This document shows positions 59,862-64,000 of a stretch of DNA of 64,000 bases, piece by piece (position 1 is the stretch's first letter; every line of letters starts with the position of its first letter). The DNA comes from Chryseobacterium sp. KACC 21268. Lineage in GTDB: Bacteria > Bacteroidota > Bacteroidia > Flavobacteriales > Weeksellaceae. The position numbers were made by a program, and so were the translations under genes. The DNA is taken from NCBI GenBank assembly GCA_028736075.1, contig CP117875.1, forward strand, positions 3,844,001 through 3,908,000. Direction: 5' to 3'. Under the pieces are notes generated by a model, which saw nothing but the letters and a program-made list of their open reading frames with translations, had not been told where the DNA came from and did no database searches.

Positions 59862-62861
59862 TTAGAATTTTAACGTTACGTTTACTCCGATATCTCTTGT
59901 AGTTGGAAGAGATCCGATAGATGATCCGTAAGAACGGTTTCCACCTCCAAGCATTGCTTCAGGATCTGCATAAGGTAGATTCTTATGGATGATCCACAAG
60001 TTTCTTCCTACGATTGATATTTTAGCATCATTAACAAAAGTTCCGAACAATAGAGATTTTGGTAAAGAATAACCAATACTAGCCTCTCTCAGTTTTACAT
60101 AAGATCCATCATATACGAATCTGCTAGTTGGCATACTAACATAACCATCCATAGCTCCAAAAGTACCTGGTGTAGCAGTTACAGTTGTGTTAACCTGTCC
60201 GTTAGGATTTACACCCTGCCAAACTGTTCCACTTTCTCTGTAATCTCCTGTTTCTTTGTAAAGACCTGTTGCCAAACCGTAATACATATCAGTAGAATAT
60301 ACATCACCACCTTTCTTAACATCGATCAAGAAGCTTAGCGTAAATCCTTTATAAGAGAAACTGTTTCTTACACCTCCAATCCAATCTGGTGTAGTATTAC
60401 CAATGATTTGATTGTTTTGTCTCAAATATCTACCTGTAGTAGCGTTGATCACTTTTTCTCCGTTTAGGTAAACGTAATCAGATCCAACTAATGCACCCCA
60501 AGCTTCACCTACTCTTGCGTTCATAGAAACACCTCCTGTGAAACTAGAAATCAACAAGTTTTCAACTCCAGGAATCAAAGAAACAACTTTGTTTCTGTTT
60601 TGAGACCAGTTAACATCCAAATTCCAGTTGAAGTTTGTTGTTTTAATTGGAACCAAACCTAAGCTTGCTTCCCAACCCCAGTTGTCAATCTGTCCAGCAT
60701 TTTGCGCAGCAGTAATTACACCTGATGCAGTAGAAACTGGAAGAGTTCCCAAGATCTGATCAAAAGTTTTAGTTTTGTAGTAAGCTACATCAGCGGTAAC
60801 TCTACCATTGAAGAATTGTGCTTCAGTACCAAATTCAAATTCTTTAGACCTTTGTGGTTTCAAGAAAGCATTTGGCTGGTTAGTTTGAGATACATACATT
60901 CCAACATCACCAAAGAAACCGTTAGAAACATAAGAGTTAGCAAGCAAATAAGGATCTGCAGTACCTCCTACTTCTGCGTAGTTTCCTCTCAATTTCCAGA
61001 AGCTCAACCAACTTGGTTTGAACAATTCTGTCAAGATTAATGATCCAGTTACAGAACCATATTTATAAACGTTGTTTTCTTTTGGAAGTGTAGAACTCTG
61101 ATCGATTCTATAAGTACCATCTACATAGAAAATTTTATAGAAATCCAATGATGCAGTAGCATAACCACTATTAGTCTGCTGAGTTGACTCATTTTCAGTT
61201 GGAGCCAAAGTTGGAAGTGCAGAATTACCTAGAGAGTAGATTCCAGGAACTACTAGTCCACCTTCTGTTGATGCAGATATTGAGTTATAATAATTTCTTC
61301 TGATGTTCCCTCCTACTACACCACTTGCGTTGATGTTGTCAGTAATATCAAACTTATAGTTTGCCATTACATCGTAGTTAGTTTCAGTTCTAACAAAATC
61401 TTGTCTAGCATATCCTGAATAAACAGCTTTTCCTGATTGTCCGAAGTTAGAAGATGCAGATCCTACTGCCAATCTATTCTGGATAGAAAGGTTTGTTCTG
61501 TCATATGAAACTTTACCTGTTAGTGTTAAGTTCTTTGAAACATCATAGGTTAAACTACCAATACTGAAAGTTCTTGCTCTTTTATCGCTAATAACATTTT
61601 CGTAAGCTTGGAAATATGGATTATTCCAATATCCCGCGTGTCCGTCTGTTGAGCTGTATCTGTTCCAACTTACGTTTCCGTAATTATTAGCTTCTGATGG
61701 ATTAGCTACATTACTGAAATAAGCTCTTTCTTGATCCTTCAAATCAACATTGGTTTGCCACCATTGTCTGAAACCAGACATTAGGTTATCACTATAACCA
61801 GTAATACTTCTACCTCTGGTATCTTGAAGTGTCAAAGTAGAATAAAAAGATGCGTGTAATTTTTCAGTTAAATCGTAATTAACTTTCAATGACATTGAAT
61901 TCTTAGCAAGGTGAGAGTTTGGAACCAAACCGTCAGATGTCATATTATCATACGTAAACAATATGTTTTTTCCTTTTTCACCCTTTTCCAATGATACAGT
62001 ATTAGTGTAAGTGATTGGAGTATTAAAGAATTTAATTGGTCCATTTTTCGCAGCTACCCAAGGTGTTGCTTTTCCGAAATTTGGAGAGGTTGGATCAAAA
62101 GCATTCCATTGGTACACCATTTGATTAGGATTAAATGCTGGTCCCCAAGATGCATCCTCATAGAAGTTAGCATATGGATTGCCATCTGGTGCGTTTGCTT
62201 CCATATAGAAGTCAGCATCGTATCCACCACCATATTTGTTCTGGTATTCTGGAAAAGTACTTTTATCAATAAATCCAGCTTGAACAGTTGAAGAGAATGT
62301 TACACCCCAAGATCCATCATCTTTACCTTTACCGTTTTTGGTAACGATAACGATAACGATAACACCATTAAGACCTCTCTCACCATAAAGAGCAGATGCT
62401 GCTGCACCTTTCAATACGTTGATAGATGCGATATCCTCTTGGTTGATATCAGATAAAGCATTACCATAATCTACAGCAGAAGTATACGTTGATGTATTGT
62501 TGATTGGAGAACCATCAATTACAATTAATGGGTTACCTCCCTGTACACTTTTCACACCTCTAATCAATAGATTAGAAGATCCACCAAAGTTACTTGTGGT
62601 TGTTACATTAAGACCTGCAATTTTCCCGGACAACTGAGAAGCGATGTTCCCTGTATTAGTTGTTCCGTCTGACAAAGCACTTGCTTTAATCTCTTGAGAA
62701 GCATATCCTAAAGATTTTTTTTCTCTCTTGATACCTAAAGCCGTCACTACAACGCCTTCGATATCTTGAGTCTTAGCCGTATCCTGTACCGTTTGCGCCG
62801 AAACCATTGCAAAAGACGAAGAAAGAACCACTGCTAAAACGCTTGTTGTTAATTTTTTCAT
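59862..62861 (-). CDS. SusC/RagA TonB-linked outer-membrane transporter
   Basis: TonB-dependent 22-strand barrel that imports a nutrient with its SusD partner, 999 residues. The signal (MKKLTTSVLAVVLSSSFAMVSAQ) leads directly into a short linker and plug domain (IEGVVVTALGIKREKKSLGYASQEIKA; LSGKIAGLNVTTTSNFGGSSNLLIRGV; NPLIVIDGSPINN), without the usual carboxypeptidase-D-like N-terminal domain. The plug ends INVLKGAAASALYGERGLNGVIVIVIVTKNGKG, where two extra Val-Ile pairs come from a GTTATC triplication. The barrel ends DIGVNVTLKF with a C-terminal Phe. Length is common for Chryseobacterium-type SusC proteins. Confidence 0.93.
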   Translation of the reverse strand: MKKLTTSVLAVVLSSSFAMVSAQTVQDTAKTQDIEGVVVTALGIKREKKSLGYASQEIKASALSDGTTNTGNIASQLSGKIAGLNVTTTSNFGGSSNLLIRGVKSVQGGNPLIVIDGSPINNTSTYTSAVDYGNALSDINQEDIASINVLKGAAASALYGERGLNGVIVIVIVTKNGKGKDDGSWGVTFSSTVQAGFIDKSTFPEYQNKYGGGYDADFYMEANAPDGNPYANFYEDASWGPAFNPNQMVYQWNAFDPTSPNFGKATPWVAAKNGPIKFFNTPITYTNTVSLEKGEKGKNILFTYDNMTSDGLVPNSHLAKNSMSLKVNYDLTEKLHASFYSTLTLQDTRGRSITGYSDNLMSGFRQWWQTNVDLKDQERAYFSNVANPSEANNYGNVSWNRYSSTDGHAGYWNNPYFQAYENVISDKRARTFSIGSLTYDVSKNLTLTGKVSYDRTNLSIQNRLAVGSASSNFGQSGKAVYSGYARQDFVRTETNYDVMANYKFDITDNINASGVVGGNIRRNYYNSISASTEGGLVVPGIYSLGNSALPTLAPTENESTQQTNSGYATASLDFYKIFYVDGTYRIDQSSTLPKENNVYKYGSVTGSLILTELFKPSWLSFWKLRGNYAEVGGTADPYLLANSYVSNGFFGDVGMYVSQTNQPNAFLKPQRSKEFEFGTEAQFFNGRVTADVAYYKTKTFDQILGTLPVSTASGVITAAQNAGQIDNWGWEASLGLVPIKTTNFNWNLDVNWSQNRNKVVSLIPGVENLLISSFTGGVSMNARVGEAWGALVGSDYVYLNGEKVINATTGRYLRQNNQIIGNTTPDWIGGVRNSFSYKGFTLSFLIDVKKGGDVYSTDMYYGLATGLYKETGDYRESGTVWQGVNPNGQVNTTVTATPGTFGAMDGYVSMPTSRFVYDGSYVKLREASIGYSLPKSLLFGTFVNDAKISIVGRNLWIIHKNLPYADPEAMLGGGNRSYGSSIGSLPTTRDIGVNVTLKF

Positions 62862-62967
62862 ATCAAATCAAATTTTTCAATAAACAAAAATGCAAAACTT
62901 TATTAATATATACAACACAAATTGTTAAAAATTTGTTAATTGTATTATGTAAAGTTTACTATTTCTA

Positions 62968-62975
62968 TAACTTTG
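62968..62975 (+). promoter_or_regulatory. Bacteroidetes-type -7 box for rnhB
   Basis: TAACTTTG matches TAnnTTTG, 16 bases before ATG 62992. A TTG at 62940-62942 is a possible -33 (25-base spacing). Confidence 0.55.
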
Positions 62976-62991
62976 ACAAGTAATATTTATT

Positions 62992-63588
62992 ATGCCTCTA
63001 CTAAAAAACTTTTCAGAATCACTTTTAGAAGCTGGCTGCGACGAGGTCGGAAGAGGTTGTCTCTCAGGTCCCGTTGTAGCTGCTGCTGTGATTGTTAACA
63101 AAAATTTTAAGCAAAATTTAGTTAATGATTCTAAAACGTTAAATTTTAAAACAAGACAGAATCTCGATCTATATATAAGAGAAAATGCAGTAGATTTTGC
63201 AATCGCTGAACTTTCTCCGGAATTTATTGACCGACATAATATTCTCAATGCAAGTATCCACGCGATGCATTTGGCACTTGACCAACTGAAAAGCAGACCG
63301 GAATTGATTTTGGTGGATGGCAATCGTTTCCATCCTTATAATTACACACCGCACCATTGCATCATCAAAGGTGATAGCAAATTTCTGTCAATCGCCGCCG
63401 CTTCCATCATCGCAAAAAATTACCGTGACAATCTGATGATAAAACTTCACGATGAGTTCCCACATTACGGCTGGGATACCAATTTTGGCTATTGTACAAA
63501 AACGCATCAGAAAGGACTTAAAAAATTTGGACCTACAATTCACCACAGAAAATCTTTTCGATTGGACTACGATGTCGAGATTGATTAA
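62992..63588 (+). CDS. rnhB: ribonuclease HII
   Basis: Endoribonuclease that removes ribonucleotides from DNA-RNA hybrids, 198 residues. EAGCDEVGRGCLSGPVVAAAVIV holds the DEVGRG metal motif (Asp17, Glu18); LILVDGNRF supplies the next Asp, and IIKGDSKFLSIAAASIIAKNYRD and GYCTKTHQKGLKKFGPTIHHRKSF are the later family blocks. All catalytic residues are present. It is divergent from the SusC gene and followed after 50 bases by a helicase gene. Confidence 0.95.
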   Translation: MPLLKNFSESLLEAGCDEVGRGCLSGPVVAAAVIVNKNFKQNLVNDSKTLNFKTRQNLDLYIRENAVDFAIAELSPEFIDRHNILNASIHAMHLALDQLKSRPELILVDGNRFHPYNYTPHHCIIKGDSKFLSIAAASIIAKNYRDNLMIKLHDEFPHYGWDTNFGYCTKTHQKGLKKFGPTIHHRKSFRLDYDVEID

Positions 63589-63638
63589 ATTTTTTTAAAA
63601 CTATTTTGTAAATTGCTTCCTTAACCTATTATATAAGG

Positions 63639-64000
63639 ATGCAAAACTCATACACCGTCATCAATGCTTCCGCCGGCTCTGGCAAAACTTACCGTCTGGT
63701 TCAGAGTTTATTGATGATTTGCCTTCGATTTCCCAATCAATCCGATGCTATCCGAACGATTTTGGCATTGACTTTCACCAATAAGGCGGCCAAAGAAATG
63801 AAGGAAAGAATCCTCTTCTATCTCGGCGAATTTGTAAAAGAAAATTACACTGAGAATCAGGATTTAAAGAATGTTCAGGAAGCATTGGCAAGTCAAGGTT
63901 ACAGGATTACGTTGGACGATTTGCATCATCGTTCGCAGAAAGTGCTTGATTATATTTTGCACCACTACTCGACTTTGAACATTGGGACGATTGACAAGTT
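63639..64000 (+). CDS. UvrD/AddA-type helicase-nuclease, 5' part only
   Basis: The first 120 codons of an ATP-dependent DNA helicase; the gene runs off the right edge. MQNSYTVINASAGSGKTYRLVQSLL gives the Walker A (ASAGSGKT, residues 10-17), and ILALTFTNKAAKEMKERILFYLGEF is the UvrD motif Ia. DLHHRSQKVLDYILHHYSTLNIGTID is the following helical region, as in AddA/RecB-like double-strand-break repair enzymes of Bacteroidetes. The start is ATG 63639. AddA-like versus plain UvrD cannot be decided from this fragment. Confidence 0.85.
   Translation, partial: MQNSYTVINASAGSGKTYRLVQSLLMICLRFPNQSDAIRTILALTFTNKAAKEMKERILFYLGEFVKENYTENQDLKNVQEALASQGYRITLDDLHHRSQKVLDYILHHYSTLNIGTIDK

Overview
This 64 kb window looks like chromosome from a Bacteroidota bacterium of the Flavobacteriia, most likely a Chryseobacterium-like member of the Weeksellaceae. 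The evidence is: gliding/T9SS machinery (gldF, gldG) and several proteins with T9SS sorting tails; a SusC/SusD outer-membrane pair; an ATP synthase operon atpBEFHAG without atpD and atpC; a split transketolase; many TAnnTTTGC -7 promoter boxes of the Bacteroidetes type; few Shine-Dalgarno sites; and low GC. I see no tRNA, rRNA, phage, transposase gene or CRISPR array.

Layout. 1-13 kb: hemL (cut by the left edge), a glucosaminidase/LysM protein, a PLP desulfhydrase/deaminase flanked by inverted repeats, the two transketolase halves, a small beta-barrel-like protein, phoH, a SAM-hydrolase-family gene and two tandem secreted reprolysin-type metalloproteases. 13-19 kb: hemJ-like, gldF, gldG, a DUF2071 gene and lnt. 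18.8-27 kb: small housekeeping and accessory genes, including a barnase/barstar pair, two DinB-fold proteins, an acyl-CoA dehydrogenase, a MazG-like pyrophosphohydrolase and two paralogous YflT-like stress proteins. 27-31.5 kb: the leucine operon leuA-leuC-leuD-leuB. 31.6-36.6 kb: a helical-repeat protein and the translation cluster thrS-infC-rpmI-rplT. 36.7-40 kb: two M28 peptidases, one intact and secreted by T9SS, one broken by a frameshift, plus a lipoprotein. 40.2-46 kb: a divergent DNA-damage cassette with an S24/HTH repressor and AlkB on one side, and a Y-family polymerase and a DnaE2-like polymerase on the other. 46-54 kb: clpS, a CNNM/CBS transporter and the ATP synthase operon. 54.4-64 kb: ffh, a very large T9SS type B protein, a SusD/SusC pair, rnhB and the start of a UvrD/AddA-type helicase.

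The most interesting region is the damage cassette at 40.2-45.9 kb. Its two arms share a 61-base intergenic region carrying two related ~17-base operator-like sequences in opposite orientation, each ending at a start codon. AlkB and the Y-family polymerase carry sliding-clamp-like pentapeptides, and the DnaE2-like protein has a weaker candidate. This suggests a regulated, clamp-coupled repair and translesion module.

The second theme is intergenic DNA. At least five families of dispersed, hairpin-forming repeats fill nearly every gap longer than 300 bases (2218-2533, 26133-26579, 47638-48055, 53732-54436), often in fixed combinations. All functional statements come from motif recognition by eye, and no database search was run.
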